NCBI GenBank assembly: GCA_965228975.1
Contig: OZ245851.1
Span: 2,542,001-2,606,000 of the forward strand
Reading direction: 5' to 3'
DNA: 64,000 bases
Source of the DNA: JAJFJD01 sp965228975
GTDB lineage: Bacteria > Pseudomonadota > Alphaproteobacteria > UBA8366
Positions 1 through 8,874 of this stretch are shown one piece after another. The first letter of the stretch is position 1, and every line of letters begins with the position of its first letter. The notes beneath the pieces are model-generated. The model was not told the DNA's origin. It was given only the letters and a program-made list of their open reading frames with translations, and made no database searches. Both the position numbers and the translations under genes were made by a program.

Positions 1-339
1 CTCTATCTTGCCATGGCGCGGGAAGGAAAAAGCGGTGAGGCTCTCCTATATTCATCCCGCAAAGGCAAGAATTTGGATGAATGGCCAGGCCCCGTGATAT
101 CCCTCTATCTCGGCGAGATTTCGACGGCAGACTTTATAAAGATCGCGAGCGACTTCCCAGAACGGGAAAGGCGCCAACTAACAAGCGAGGCATATTTTTA
201 TGTCGGCGAATATCAGTTGCTTCACCGGAATATCGAAGAGGCAAAAAAGATGTTCGAGCAAACCGTTGCGCAGGGCATCAAGACTCTGGTGGAACATTCC
301 GCAGCCAAAGCCGAACTAAAGAGGTTTGAGCGCAACTGA
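1..339 (+). CDS. NlpI-like TPR lipoprotein, C-terminal part (cut by window start)
   Basis: The reading frame is open from base 1, so the gene begins outside the window and only about 112 C-terminal residues are visible. The visible part follows the NlpI family layout: a helix ending in YLAMAREGKSG, then WPGPVISLYLGEIS, then a TPR-like hairpin with YFYVGEYQLLHRN and a final VEHSAAKAELKR segment, which parallels the end of E. coli NlpI. NlpI-type proteins are outer-membrane lipoproteins that scaffold peptidoglycan hydrolases. The gene runs toward the tRNA-fMet 3' fragment at 532-580 and ends about 190 bp before it, so I read it as resident chromosome outside the island. Family assignment is good; the exact role is inferred. 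Confidence 0.7.
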   Translation, partial: LYLAMAREGKSGEALLYSSRKGKNLDEWPGPVISLYLGEISTADFIKIASDFPERERRQLTSEAYFYVGEYQLLHRNIEEAKKMFEQTVAQGIKTLVEHSAAKAELKRFERN

Positions 340-531
340 ACGGATCGCTAATAGCGGTCAGAGACATTAAAGAACCAAGCCGGTTGATTTGGGTGCGGGT
401 TTTCACCTATGTGCTTTGTCGCACATCCGTGCCGGGTGACGTTATCGCGATACAATCGTGTTCGGCGGGCGTGATTTTACGGGTCCGAACGCAGCAAAGC
501 CTCCCGAATGGGAGGCTTTTCGTTTGATTTA
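340..531. other. Intergenic chromosomal flank left of the island
   Basis: No gene is visible between the NlpI-like stop codon and the tRNA fragment. The only clear element is the hairpin at 496-521, annotated separately. Confidence 0.5.
496..521 (-). terminator. Original rrn/tRNA-fMet terminator left at the far side of the island
   Basis: The perfect stem AAAGCCTCCC/GGGAGGCTTT with a GAAT loop has A/T runs on both sides, so it can work in both directions. It lies 10 bp beyond the tRNA 3' fragment in the same relation that the hairpin at 42283-42306 has to the intact tRNA. I infer that it was the rrn terminator before insertion of the island. It also terminates the NlpI-like gene. Confidence 0.65.
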
Positions 532-580
532 TTGGTTGCGGGGGTAGGATTTGAACCTACGACCTTCAGGTTATGAGCCT
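532..580 (-). repeat. att site: 49-bp copy of the tRNA-fMet 3' part
   Basis: These 49 bases are identical to 42322-42370 and cover the CCA end, acceptor 3' strand, T arm, variable loop and anticodon region of the initiator tRNA. Identity stops exactly at 581, where the intact gene continues into its D arm and this copy does not. It is therefore a tRNA fragment, as expected for the distal attachment site of an element integrated in a tRNA gene. An AT-rich stretch (585-645) follows and would suit an integrase arm-binding region. Confidence 0.85.
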
Positions 581-658
581 CATGCACCTTGAAATTAAAT
601 GAAACAATTTCAATAGTTTAATCGATATCATTTTCCACGTGTTACACAGGTGTTGCGT

Positions 659-1462
659 TCAGCCAAGTAAGCGGGTTTCGATTTCAGCCATGCCACGTTG
701 ATGGTCGGGAGATCTAAACAAATGACCATACCGATCCATGGTCATCTGCACCGAACTATGCCCGGCAAACGTCATCACCTCTTTTACATTGAAGCCCTGC
801 TCAATCCATAACGATACAGCGAAATGCCTAAGATCATGCCACCTCAGGTCAACGCCAATTTGGCGACAAAGCGGTTTGAAATGACGTTTGAGAACTGTCG
901 TGTGCGCCCTCACCCTTCCCCACTTATTCGGAAAGATGAGGTCCATCGAGCCGTTCGGACACGCTAGGCGCCAGCGCTTCAGAAGGGTTGAGAAATATGG
1001 ACCCATCGGAACCGCGCGGAGACCAGCCTCCGACTTTGGCTCGCCAATGTTGTTGAAGGCATCCGCACGGCGCCGAACATGGATCAGACCTTCACTGAAA
1101 TCTACATCCGCCCATTGCAGCGCACGAGTTTCGCTCGCGCGAAGACCACACAACGCTGCGACAGCCATGAGCGGTTTGAAATGTTCGGGCGCAGCGGCTA
1201 GCAACGCGCGGACGATCTCTTTGGATGGCGCTTGTACCTTGATATCGGTTCGACTGGTTCGGAGCACCCGCAGGCCACGCACCGGATTTCCAGCAACCAG
1301 CCCCCGCTCCTGTGCATGTTTGATGACAAGGCTCAGCGAGGAGAGGATCTTGCGTTGGATCGAAGAGGAGGAAGGTAAGTCGAGTAAACGGCAGCCGGGA
1401 TCGAGCCTTGAATAGCGCAAGATCAACAAACCGACTTGATTCAGGTCGGTAATGCACGACAC
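659..1462 (-). CDS. Tyrosine recombinase (phage-type integrase), N-terminally short
   Basis: This is a site-specific recombinase of the phage integrase family, 267 residues as read. The catalytic set is complete: Arg in GLRASET, Lys in EPKSEAGLR, HDLRH (His-x-x-Arg), GHSS (second His) and the nucleophile Tyr in MDRYGH. The core-binding helices (SSSIQRKILSSLSLVIKHAQ) are present, but the arm-binding N-terminal domain expected in 350-400-residue relatives is missing. Only about 137 bp separate it from the divergent primase gene, and no in-frame extension is seen there. It is transcribed toward the adjacent att repeat, consistent with it being the island integrase. It may be an N-terminally decayed, possibly inactive gene. 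Confidence 0.75.
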   Translation of the reverse strand: MSCITDLNQVGLLILRYSRLDPGCRLLDLPSSSSIQRKILSSLSLVIKHAQERGLVAGNPVRGLRVLRTSRTDIKVQAPSKEIVRALLAAAPEHFKPLMAVAALCGLRASETRALQWADVDFSEGLIHVRRRADAFNNIGEPKSEAGLRAVPMGPYFSTLLKRWRLACPNGSMDLIFPNKWGRVRAHTTVLKRHFKPLCRQIGVDLRWHDLRHFAVSLWIEQGFNVKEVMTFAGHSSVQMTMDRYGHLFRSPDHQRGMAEIETRLLG

Positions 1463-1599
1463 CGCCTCTTGGGATGCCTAATCGATCCTTATCTCTCAAA
1501 AGGCCCAAACGAAGACGGAATGGCCGGGAACCGACTGGTACGCAGAATGCCTAACAGGCACAAATGGCGCAGTGAGCACTTTCGTCATGGCCGGAGGAT

Positions 1600-2931
1600 T
1601 TGATGGGAAGGCAATGGCCGCCATCGAGTGCGCATCGAGTAATACCAAAACCGCGGCGCCGCACATCAGGCTATCCCGTCGACAGTGACGCAGACCTAGT
1701 GGAAGGCTTGGTTGAGGCCTGCGGCAAAACCCGACGTTACGTCGGCGAAAGCAAGCGATGGATGATATTCACCGGAACACACTGGGAAGAAGACACCGCA
1801 GCAAGGATAATCGAAGACATCAAGGCGGTCTGTCGCGAAGTGGCAGACGAAGCTTCTACCGTGCGCAATGCTAGGAATCTATTGAGCGCGGCGCGTATCG
1901 CCGGCATCGAACGCTTGGCGCGCTCGCATCCGGCATTCCGCATCGGCGCGGATCAGTGGGACCGCAACCCTCTCGTATTGAACACACCAAAAGGGACAAT
2001 CGATCTCCGCAAGGGGCTCTCGCGGCCGCATGACGCCACCGACTATATCACGAAGATCGCGGCGACATCGCTATCGCTCGAAGATCACACGATCTGGAGT
2101 AAGGTATTGGAGCGAGCACTCCCCGACGGCAATGACCGAGCCTATCTTCAGCGATTTCTGGGATATTGCTTAACGGGCGACACAAGTGAGCATGCATTGT
2201 TGATCGCACATGGAACAGGCGCAAACTCTAAAAGCGTAATCTTCAACACGATCCGAGAAATCGTCGGCGACTATGCTACGGCATCCGCTGCGGAAACATT
2301 TTTAGCCTCAAAATTCGATCGACATCCAGCGGAGCTCGCGATGTTGCGCGGTGTGCGACTCGTCCTTGTGAGTGAAATCGATGAGGGGCGAATGTGGAAC
2401 ATGATGCTAATAAACCGAATCACGGGCGGTGATCCTTTGATCGCGCGCGTCATGCGCGGAGATCCTTTCGAACTGCTCCCGGAATTCAAACTCGCTTTCC
2501 TTACAAACAATATCCCATCCCTGCGGGGCGTGAATGAAGCCGCACGACGGCGCTTCAACGTCCTGAATTTCGGCATTACAATTCCTAAGAGCGAGCAGGA
2601 TCCAGAACTGCGAAATAAGCTACATGCGGAATGGCCGGCGATTATGCGATGGCTAATAGCCGGCGCCGTACACTACTTTGAAAAACGCGGACTGCATCCT
2701 CCACAAAGTGTGAAATTGAGTACAACGGATTATCTGGACACAGAGAACGAGGTCGCTGATTGGCTCCGGGAATGTACAAAACCTGTTCCGAACGCCTGGA
2801 CTTCTTCCGCGGAACTATTTGCGAGTTGGTCAATTTGGGCTAAGTCGGCGGGCACACACGTCGGTTCGCAGAAACGCCTTGCCTCAAAACTGCGGGATAT
2901 GGATTACGAACCGGCTCACAACCCGGATTAG
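1600..2931 (+). CDS. D5/P4-family phage primase-helicase (truncated form)
   Basis: The protein has 443 residues and matches the C-terminal half of P4 alpha/poxvirus D5-type primases: a D5_N-like region (about 60-190), then the SF3 helicase core. Recognisable pieces are the P-loop region GTGANSKS (205-212), SEIDEGR (Walker B-like), TGGDPLIARVMRGDPFE and the sensor segment FLTNNIPSLRG followed by ARRRFNVLNF. The N-terminal primase domain of full-length relatives is absent. The P-loop is odd: the usual NGKS is NSKS, replacing the conserved Gly by Ser, so ATP binding may be impaired. The adjacent integrase suggests a satellite or island replication module. It starts at ATG 1600; an alternative Met is at codon 2. 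Confidence 0.75.
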   Translation: MMGRQWPPSSAHRVIPKPRRRTSGYPVDSDADLVEGLVEACGKTRRYVGESKRWMIFTGTHWEEDTAARIIEDIKAVCREVADEASTVRNARNLLSAARIAGIERLARSHPAFRIGADQWDRNPLVLNTPKGTIDLRKGLSRPHDATDYITKIAATSLSLEDHTIWSKVLERALPDGNDRAYLQRFLGYCLTGDTSEHALLIAHGTGANSKSVIFNTIREIVGDYATASAAETFLASKFDRHPAELAMLRGVRLVLVSEIDEGRMWNMMLINRITGGDPLIARVMRGDPFELLPEFKLAFLTNNIPSLRGVNEAARRRFNVLNFGITIPKSEQDPELRNKLHAEWPAIMRWLIAGAVHYFEKRGLHPPQSVKLSTTDYLDTENEVADWLRECTKPVPNAWTSSAELFASWSIWAKSAGTHVGSQKRLASKLRDMDYEPAHNPD

Positions 2932-3924
2932 ACGAAACGCGGCTTTCGTGGGATTGTCATAACAGTATCAGCAGCCAGCCGCCCAACTGCCGATTTATAG
3001 TCAACCCGGGATTCGCCCTATTTGAATGGCCTCGCCTGTTCGCGGGCTCTCCGCGCTCGTGCATCACATTATCGCAAGATGAGAGATTTCAATTGCGAAG
3101 AGTTACGCCATACGTGCCGCTATCGGACAGATAGGACGGAAGTTCCCATGATGACTACAGCATGCGATACATCAAATGCTTACCAGTAGGATATTGATTT
3201 TACGCTACTGACGCGGACAAACCTAAAAACCGTCCCATGTGTCCAGCCATCCAATGATGTTATCGACAATTTATCAGTAACGAAACCAACCGCTCCACCC
3301 ACGTTACAAAGCGCTTTTCAAATAGTTTGGGTCCTCCCAGGGCTTTCGGTTATACGCGGTGCGGCAGCGCGGTTCATGCATGATGCTCTGGTAAAATGCG
3401 CTGATGGCGTTGTTATCCGGGTTACCGTTGCCTCACTAAAGCGCACTCAACCCTGGCAATTGCAGCTTGTCTTAATGTGAAACTGTATGCAGACGATCCG
3501 CGCTCTGTTGCTGGCTAATGATAGGAGCGCGGGACAGATTGAGAGCTATGGATGAACCGGGCCCAAAATCATTAATGGCGCCAGCACCACCTTGTCTTGG
3601 TGCAGACGCTCAATCCTAGCTCCTTGTATGGGCAATAGATGAGCTTAGCATCGATCGGCGACCTTCCCGTTGTATCGGACATAAAGACGGCGATACAGAA
3701 TGTCGGCTTTCAAGGATAAAACGGACGGTTCTGGGGAGTGCGCGGATTTCCACTAGTTGCCCTGCAATTTCGGATGCAGCTTCAATCGACGCGACGGGAG
3801 TAACTCGCCTGGTAATCCTGTTTCGCAGTGCGCCGTCATCCGGCCGGCGATGGCGGTACACTAGGTGGGCGAATCGACATGGCATGAGAACTGTGTCAAT
3901 CAACCAGTCCGGAGGGTTGAGATA
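2932..3924. other. About 1 kb without an intact gene
   Basis: No frame in this stretch has convincing codon use or a recognisable family. A 43-codon piece at 3304-3432 resembles an IS3-type transposase end and is listed separately. The rest looks like eroded sequence between the integrase/primase module and the multicopper oxidase gene. Confidence 0.4.
3304..3432 (-). pseudogene. Possible remnant of an IS3-type transposase C-terminus
   Basis: On the minus strand 42 codons read GNGNPDNNAISAFYQSIMHE and then a tail ending at a stop. This resembles the segment around the last DDE residue of IS3-family OrfB proteins (GNPYDNAVAESFFxTLKxE), but the catalytic Glu position is not conserved. A stop codon sits directly upstream in the same frame, so at most a scar is present. 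No inverted repeats were found. The assignment is weak. Confidence 0.25.
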
Positions 3925-5310
3925 ATGACTGTTTCACGCAGGCGATTTCTCGCCGGGACGGCGGCAGCCGGGATGATTGGCGCGACCGGGCCGTTGGGGG
4001 CTCGGGCCCACGTAAAGAAATTGCGTGCTCAGGCGGGCAGCACGCGAATTGCTCCGAAGCCGGCGCCGGAAACGGCGATCTGGGGCTACGGCGGCCGAAT
4101 ACCGGGGCCCGAGATCCGGGTTCGCCAGGGCCAGCGACTGATCCGTCGATTTATCAACGACCTGCCGCAACCCTCGACCATTCATTGGCACGGCATCAGG
4201 ATCGATAACGCAATGGACGGCGTGCCGCACTTGACCCAGCCGCCAGTGCCACCCGGCGGCCACTTTCTCTACGATTTTGAAGTGCCGGATGCAGGCACCT
4301 ACTGGTATCACTCACACAACCGGACTTGGGAGCAAATGGCACGCGGGCTCTTCGGCCCACTAATCGTCGAGGAAACGTCGCCGCCGGAAGTCGATCGAGA
4401 GAAGATCCTGGCGATCGACGACTGGCGACTGATCGATCAGGCTGTGATCAAGGACGATTTCGGCAATGCGTTCGACTGGTCGCATGCCGGGCGGATCGGT
4501 AACACCGTAACGGTCAACGGCAAACCCAATCCCCTCCTTGCCGCCCGGCACAACGAGCGAATCCGGCTGCGCATGATCAACACCGCCAATGCGCGAATTT
4601 TTGAAATTGGCCTGCAGGGCCTCAAGGGCTGGATCATCGCGCTCGACGGCCAACCGCTCGATAGGCCAATGCCAGTCGAGCGGCACACCTTGGGCCCGGC
4701 GCAGCGCGTCGACATAATCGTCGACGTGACCGCGGCTTCGGGAACCGAGGCTTTCCTGCTGTCATTCGAGAAGGACGGTGCCTATTCGCTCGTCACCTTC
4801 GCAGTCGACGGCGCGGCACGCACCGGCCAACTACCGCCACCGGCGCCGCTGCCGCCGAATCCGGTGCCGCCGCTCGGTCCGCTCGAGAAGGCGCGCAAGG
4901 TCCGGCTGTTGATGGAGGGCGGCGCCAAGGGCGGGATGGGCGGCGCCATGTTGGGCGGAGAATTTCTAGCCGTTCCAGAGCTCGCCAAGCACGGCAAGTT
5001 CTGGTCGTTCAACGGTGCCGCTGATACGCCCAAGAAGCCACTGTTCACCGGCGCCATCGGCGAGACGGTACGAATCACAATCACCAACGACACCTTCTGG
5101 CCGCATGCGATGCACACTCACGGCTACCATTTCCGCAAGGTCGAGCCGGATGGCAGCATCGGGCCACTCCGCGATACCCTGCTGATGATCCACCAGGAAA
5201 CCACGGAAATCGCCTTCTACCTCGACAATCCGGGCGACTGGCTGCTGCACTGCCACATGCTGGAACATGCCGAGGCCGGCATGAGGACCTGGTTCCGGGT
5301 GACCGCCTGA
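3925..5310 (+). CDS. Tat-exported multicopper oxidase
   Basis: The protein has 461 residues. The start ATG 3925 follows GGAGGG at 8 bp and gives a twin-arginine signal (SRRRFLAGTAAAG), so export in folded form to the periplasm is expected. All copper motifs are present: HWH (87-89), HSH (129-131), HAMHTH (394-399) and HCHxxxHxxxxM (442-453), which supply the trinuclear centre and a type 1 site with an axial Met. Three cupredoxin domains are apparent. A Gly/Met-rich loop (GGMGGAMLGG) near residue 335 recalls Met-rich copper-binding segments of CueO-type cuprous oxidases. No other copper-resistance gene or regulator is adjacent. The multicopper oxidase family is certain; copper detoxification is inferred. 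Confidence 0.9.
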   Translation: MTVSRRRFLAGTAAAGMIGATGPLGARAHVKKLRAQAGSTRIAPKPAPETAIWGYGGRIPGPEIRVRQGQRLIRRFINDLPQPSTIHWHGIRIDNAMDGVPHLTQPPVPPGGHFLYDFEVPDAGTYWYHSHNRTWEQMARGLFGPLIVEETSPPEVDREKILAIDDWRLIDQAVIKDDFGNAFDWSHAGRIGNTVTVNGKPNPLLAARHNERIRLRMINTANARIFEIGLQGLKGWIIALDGQPLDRPMPVERHTLGPAQRVDIIVDVTAASGTEAFLLSFEKDGAYSLVTFAVDGAARTGQLPPPAPLPPNPVPPLGPLEKARKVRLLMEGGAKGGMGGAMLGGEFLAVPELAKHGKFWSFNGAADTPKKPLFTGAIGETVRITITNDTFWPHAMHTHGYHFRKVEPDGSIGPLRDTLLMIHQETTEIAFYLDNPGDWLLHCHMLEHAEAGMRTWFRVTA

Positions 5311-5433
5311 ACCTGCGGGGCGGTGGAATCGCAACCGGCGTCGAGAAATCCGGCATCGTCTGTCAGCGGGACAACTGACATTGTTATCTATAGGCTCAAG
5401 GATTTAAGATTTAAAAGAGCGCCTACGTGGAAG

Positions 5434-6822
5434 ATGCGAATGCGTCGAATTCTGTATGTAACTTGCGCCCTGCTGGCAACCGGATCACTTTGCCTGGCAC
5501 ATGAGCGTCCAGGAGAACCAAATCACCGTTTCACTGGCGACGCACCACAAAGCTGGTCGGTGATGCATCATTCCGATGCGGTACATGGCCATGCGAACCA
5601 ACAGGCGTCGTTTCGACTCGCACAAGACAATCGCGTCCCCGAACGCGGCATCAGGCCGACGATTCGCAGCGAAGACAGGACCTGGGCTCCGAACACGCCA
5701 ACGCCGGTGGCCGGAAGTAAGGGCAGGTCGGACCTTGCCCAATTCGAAGCCACCATGTGGGAAATTATTAAGAACAGCTCCGACCCTGCGGACTTCGAAG
5801 CGTACTTGGATATTTTCCCGAAAGGGAGGCATTCGGCGGTTGCGCGAAAATCGCTGCGCGATCTGCGGGCCAAGGCGCCGGCGGCTCCACCCCAATCGAC
5901 ACGCGGCACGGCCCGACCCGGCAACCAGATGGTCGAACCGAGAGCATTGGAGGCCGCGCTCCAACTGACGCGCAAGGAACGCGCATTGATCCAACGGGCG
6001 TTGAATGGAAAGAACCACCAGGCCGGAGAGCCCGACGGCTTGTTTGGCCAGCGAACGCGCGGCGCCATTTGGCGTTACCAATCCGCGTTAGGGATGAAGA
6101 GGACCGGCTATCTGACGGACGCACAAGCCAAGGACCTAGTAGAGTTTGGCAAGAGTCTCACGCCGTCGAGTGAACGGAAACGATCGGTCTCCACCGAGAA
6201 ATCCCAACCGCCGCCGCCCGTCCGCAAAGCGCTCGCCGCGCCGGCGGCGCCAACAATCGTGGAGCCGCGAACCAGAAGTTTTCCAGCACCGGATTATGAT
6301 CTCGGAACCACTTTCACGATCAGATCCAAAGACAAATCACGGCGCGATAAGATTATCGTACTCGAATATTCGGGAAAATCCGGGGACATCTCGAACTTTG
6401 GAAAATTCGAGATGTCGCGAAACTTTCGAATTTCGCGCCGGGGCGTTTCCAAACCGCTCTATATGTCTCCCATTCGGTTTCCGCTGAAATTGGGAGACTC
6501 GTGGACCTACCGCATGGACTTCGACACCAAGAACGGGAAGTGTACAGTAGCGCGCACAATGACAGCCACTGTTGCGGAAAAGGCTACCGAACTCACCGTA
6601 TCCAGCGAGAAGATATCCGCCATCAAGATTATTCATCGAGGAAAACAGCGGCGCACCTGCTCCGGGAGAACATTCGACCCCGACACCGTCCAGCGCGAGT
6701 TCTACTACAGTCCCATGCTTGGAATGTTCTTATTGGATCAACTGCGCGTCGTCCGTACCGACGGCATTGCCATCCTGGACAGAATCCGGGAACTCGTTTC
6801 GTACAGCTTGCCGTCGCGATAA
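5434..6822 (+). CDS. Secreted peptidoglycan-binding-type protein with FEAYL module
   Basis: About 462 residues. I chose ATG 5434 because it places a good signal peptide (RRILYVTCALLATGSLCLA) at the N-terminus; an upstream frame extension lacks one. Near residues 105-145 it has the module FEATMWEIIKNSSDPADFEA followed by YLDIFPKGRH, which recurs in four other island proteins. At about 185-250 lies a PG_binding_1-like domain with the typical DGLFGQRTRGAIWRYQ core. The C-terminal 170 residues (beta-rich, two Cys) match nothing I recognise. It probably acts in the periplasm in contact with peptidoglycan. It is a paralogue of 6984-8048 and 13396-14475. No sigma-type motif was seen upstream. Confidence 0.65.
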   Translation: MRMRRILYVTCALLATGSLCLAHERPGEPNHRFTGDAPQSWSVMHHSDAVHGHANQQASFRLAQDNRVPERGIRPTIRSEDRTWAPNTPTPVAGSKGRSDLAQFEATMWEIIKNSSDPADFEAYLDIFPKGRHSAVARKSLRDLRAKAPAAPPQSTRGTARPGNQMVEPRALEAALQLTRKERALIQRALNGKNHQAGEPDGLFGQRTRGAIWRYQSALGMKRTGYLTDAQAKDLVEFGKSLTPSSERKRSVSTEKSQPPPPVRKALAAPAAPTIVEPRTRSFPAPDYDLGTTFTIRSKDKSRRDKIIVLEYSGKSGDISNFGKFEMSRNFRISRRGVSKPLYMSPIRFPLKLGDSWTYRMDFDTKNGKCTVARTMTATVAEKATELTVSSEKISAIKIIHRGKQRRTCSGRTFDPDTVQREFYYSPMLGMFLLDQLRVVRTDGIAILDRIRELVSYSLPSR

Positions 6823-6983
6823 ATCTTGGAGCCGACGATACCGAGTGCGTCGCTCAACTGCCATTCGATGAAGCTAGCCGGACAATTATGAAATCGTGGC
6901 GTTCCGGTTCATGGTAAAAATGCATTTATTCGACAGTCGGCTCGGGATAGCGAGAAATCTCCGCATGGAGTAGCGTGTAACAG

Positions 6984-8048
6984 ATGTTACGAATGCCAAC
7001 AGCTATAATTGGGCTTCTGACAGCTGCGTTGCCAGTGTGCGCTGAATATGACCGTTATCAGGGGATCGGATCCCAACTGGAAATTCCGACGAACAGTATC
7101 CCGGATATCAAATATCTGGGTGATACCAGGAGCGCAAACAGCTCGCTAGGTTCGCGGCAGATAATGGTGCAAGAAACTGGTTCGCCGGACCGCGGCATTA
7201 GACCCCAAACACGGCAGCCCCCCAAACCTTCAGACAGGGATCAGCCACAAGCCAACACACCGATTCCTGCTCCAGGGAGTGCAGGCGAATTCGAAACGAC
7301 AATGTGGTCTCTGGTGAAGAACAGCCAAGACCCGGCCGATTTGGACGCGTACTTGGAGTTATTCCCGAAAGGACGTTACGCGAACTTGGCTCACGAAAGG
7401 TTGCGCAAGATGAAATCTAGCGCACACACAAAATCTAAATCATCAACAAGACTTCCGCCGGAGCCTGCTAAAAGGCAACTGGAACCAAAACTTGTCGAGT
7501 TTTCACTCCAACTTACCCGCGAAGAGCGCGCTTTGATCCAACGGGCACTCACCGCCAAAAATCTTCAGGTGGGAACTGAGGATGGGTTGTTTGGTCGGAA
7601 AACTCGGGCAGCTATTCGGCAATATCAAGCCGCAGCGGGGTTACAGGAAACTGGTTTCCTCACGGCTACCCAAGCCAAAGAACTTATCCAGGACGGTAAG
7701 AAACTTGCGGTTAAGTTACGCCCAAAGCCATCTGTTCCGACAAAACCGATACTTCGCGCTCACCCTACTCCAGTCCCAAATTTAGAAATAAACGAGAAAT
7801 CGAACTCATCACTAAACACTTCAAATGTGACACCATCAGAGGTGAAAAAAACATCCAAGTCGCGTGAGGAAATCGAGCGTTATTGGCACTCACGAATCGA
7901 AGCTCTAAAGAATGAGGGCCCATACACGGACTGCGATTTTTACGTATTTAACCCAGGTCTCGACCTGGCGACCCTTTCCGAATGCGAAACTCGGGGCACA
8001 GAAATAGAGCGGCTCACCAGGGAAATGCGGCGGGAGTTAGGATCCTGA
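6984..8048 (+). CDS. Secreted peptidoglycan-binding-type protein with FEAYL module (paralogue)
   Basis: 354 residues with an N-terminal signal (PTAIIGLLTAALPVCA); Met4 (6993) is an equally possible start. Residues about 95-140 carry the shared module (FETTMWSLVKNSQDPADLDA, YLELFPKGRY) and about 170-235 the PG_binding_1-like domain (DGLFGRKTRAAIRQYQ). Order and spacing copy the preceding gene, indicating duplication. After a Ser/Thr/Pro-rich linker there is a short C-terminal region with three Cys in a charged context, not recognised. Codon use is more AT-rich than in neighbouring genes. Function is inferred only from the domain: cell-wall association. Confidence 0.6.
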   Translation: MLRMPTAIIGLLTAALPVCAEYDRYQGIGSQLEIPTNSIPDIKYLGDTRSANSSLGSRQIMVQETGSPDRGIRPQTRQPPKPSDRDQPQANTPIPAPGSAGEFETTMWSLVKNSQDPADLDAYLELFPKGRYANLAHERLRKMKSSAHTKSKSSTRLPPEPAKRQLEPKLVEFSLQLTREERALIQRALTAKNLQVGTEDGLFGRKTRAAIRQYQAAAGLQETGFLTATQAKELIQDGKKLAVKLRPKPSVPTKPILRAHPTPVPNLEINEKSNSSLNTSNVTPSEVKKTSKSREEIERYWHSRIEALKNEGPYTDCDFYVFNPGLDLATLSECETRGTEIERLTREMRRELGS

Positions 8049-8221
8049 AAGTCCGGATGGAAAAATAACGTTAGCCTAACCCGGAACTTTCTATTGGATT
8101 GTTACCTTTTGTCCGCCGCCGCGATATCGCGGTCCCCTCTACGCGATCCTCCGGGCTGATGGTGGGACCAAGCCAATTCCTGAATTACTCCTCAACGCTT
8201 GGGGAAAAATTTTCGATGTTT

Positions 8222-8247
8222 AACCCCCTATGCGGGCTGTCTCCGTT
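8222..8247 (+). promoter_or_regulatory. Predicted ECF promoter, AACCCC-N16-CGTT (site 1)
   Basis: AACCCC at 8222-8227 and CGTT at 8244-8247 are separated by exactly 16 bases, with an A/T tract just upstream (about 8205-8221). It lies 62 bp before the start of the repeat-protein gene at 8310. The same spaced motif occurs at eight other places in the island including the ECF sigma gene. Confidence 0.7.
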
Positions 8248-8309
8248 TGTAGAGACAAGGGGAGCGAACAGCGCTTCTCATGGATCACAAACTTCAGGAG
8301 ACAGAGACA

Positions 8310-8621
8310 ATGACCACCAAGATCAAATCCCTCGCCGCCGCCACCGTATTCGCCCTGATGGCCACCAGCACCGCATTCGCCGGTGAAATCGAAGTCGGCG
8401 GCAACGCCCTGAACGTCGGTGTCGTGACCGGCGCGGCCACGAACCAGGCCGGGTTTCTTGGCAAAGCCGACCAGGCGATCGGCGTCATCAGCGGCGACAG
8501 CGACGTCAAGGTGAACGGCAACCTCCTGAATGTCGGCGTGGTGACCGGCGCCGCGACCAACACGGCAAATTTCCTCGCCAAGGCGTGCCAGGAAGTCGGC
8601 TCGATCGGCAAGAAGTGCTAA
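8310..8621 (+). CDS. Small secreted Gly/Asn/Val-repeat protein, copy 1
   Basis: 103 residues. ATG 8310 follows AGGAG at 9 bp; an in-frame upstream ATG at 8280 would spoil the signal peptide. After the signal (cleavage after TSTAFA) the mature part is two copies of a roughly 38-residue repeat, each with (V/I)xVxGNxLNVGVVTGAATN followed by a Gly/Ala-rich half with Lys-Ala-Asp/Cys-Gln. It ends KACQEVGSIGKKC, with Cys as the last residue. I do not recognise a named family; the repeat pattern suggests an extended beta structure, perhaps a fibre subunit. It has its own predicted ECF promoter and a strong terminator. Confidence 0.75.
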   Translation: MTTKIKSLAAATVFALMATSTAFAGEIEVGGNALNVGVVTGAATNQAGFLGKADQAIGVISGDSDVKVNGNLLNVGVVTGAATNTANFLAKACQEVGSIGKKC

Positions 8622-8669
8622 CACCCTCAAACCTCGATCAACCGATCGAAACAAACCTTCGACACGAAA

Positions 8670-8706
8670 CGGACCCGGTCGCGAAAGCCCGGGTCCGATT
8701 TCTTTT
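8670..8706 (+). terminator. Rho-independent terminator of repeat-protein copy 1
   Basis: The stem CGGACCCG/CGGGTCCG is followed by ATTTCTTTTT. The whole 3' region is duplicated after copy 2. Confidence 0.85.
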
Positions 8707-8785
8707 TGACCGTCCCCGTACGGATACGTGCCGCCTCACCACACGTCCCAAGTCGAGAGAACACTCAAAAAAAGTTTCGCCGTTT

Positions 8786-8811
8786 AACCCCCCACAGCCG
8801 ATCGGCCCGTT
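8786..8811 (+). promoter_or_regulatory. Predicted ECF promoter, AACCCC-N16-CGTT (site 2)
   Basis: AACCCC at 8786-8791, CGTT at 8808-8811, spacer 16. An A run (8768-8773) precedes it. The region between site 1 and its gene is not copied verbatim here, yet the two boxes and the spacing are kept, which argues for function. Confidence 0.7.
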
Positions 8812-8874
8812 CTTAGGAACAAGGGAGACGAACATCGCCTCTCGCAGAACACAAACCCCAAGGAGATTGAGACC

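Noticed and set aside
532..600. A second functional tRNA-Met
   Set aside because: Only the 3' part of the tRNA is present; the D arm and 5' acceptor strand are missing, so it is an att fragment.
3616..3903. Minus-strand frame of 95 codons before the multicopper oxidase
   Set aside because: No ribosome site, no recognisable family and atypical residue use; it overlaps the upstream region of the oxidase gene.
7617..7642. GGGGTT that could start a minus-strand ECF-type motif
   Set aside because: The bases 16 positions away are CGGC, not the required AACG, and it lies inside a gene.
8099..8386. Upstream-extended frame overlapping the first repeat-protein gene
   Set aside because: It is out of frame with the repeat protein, lacks a ribosome site and covers the predicted promoter.
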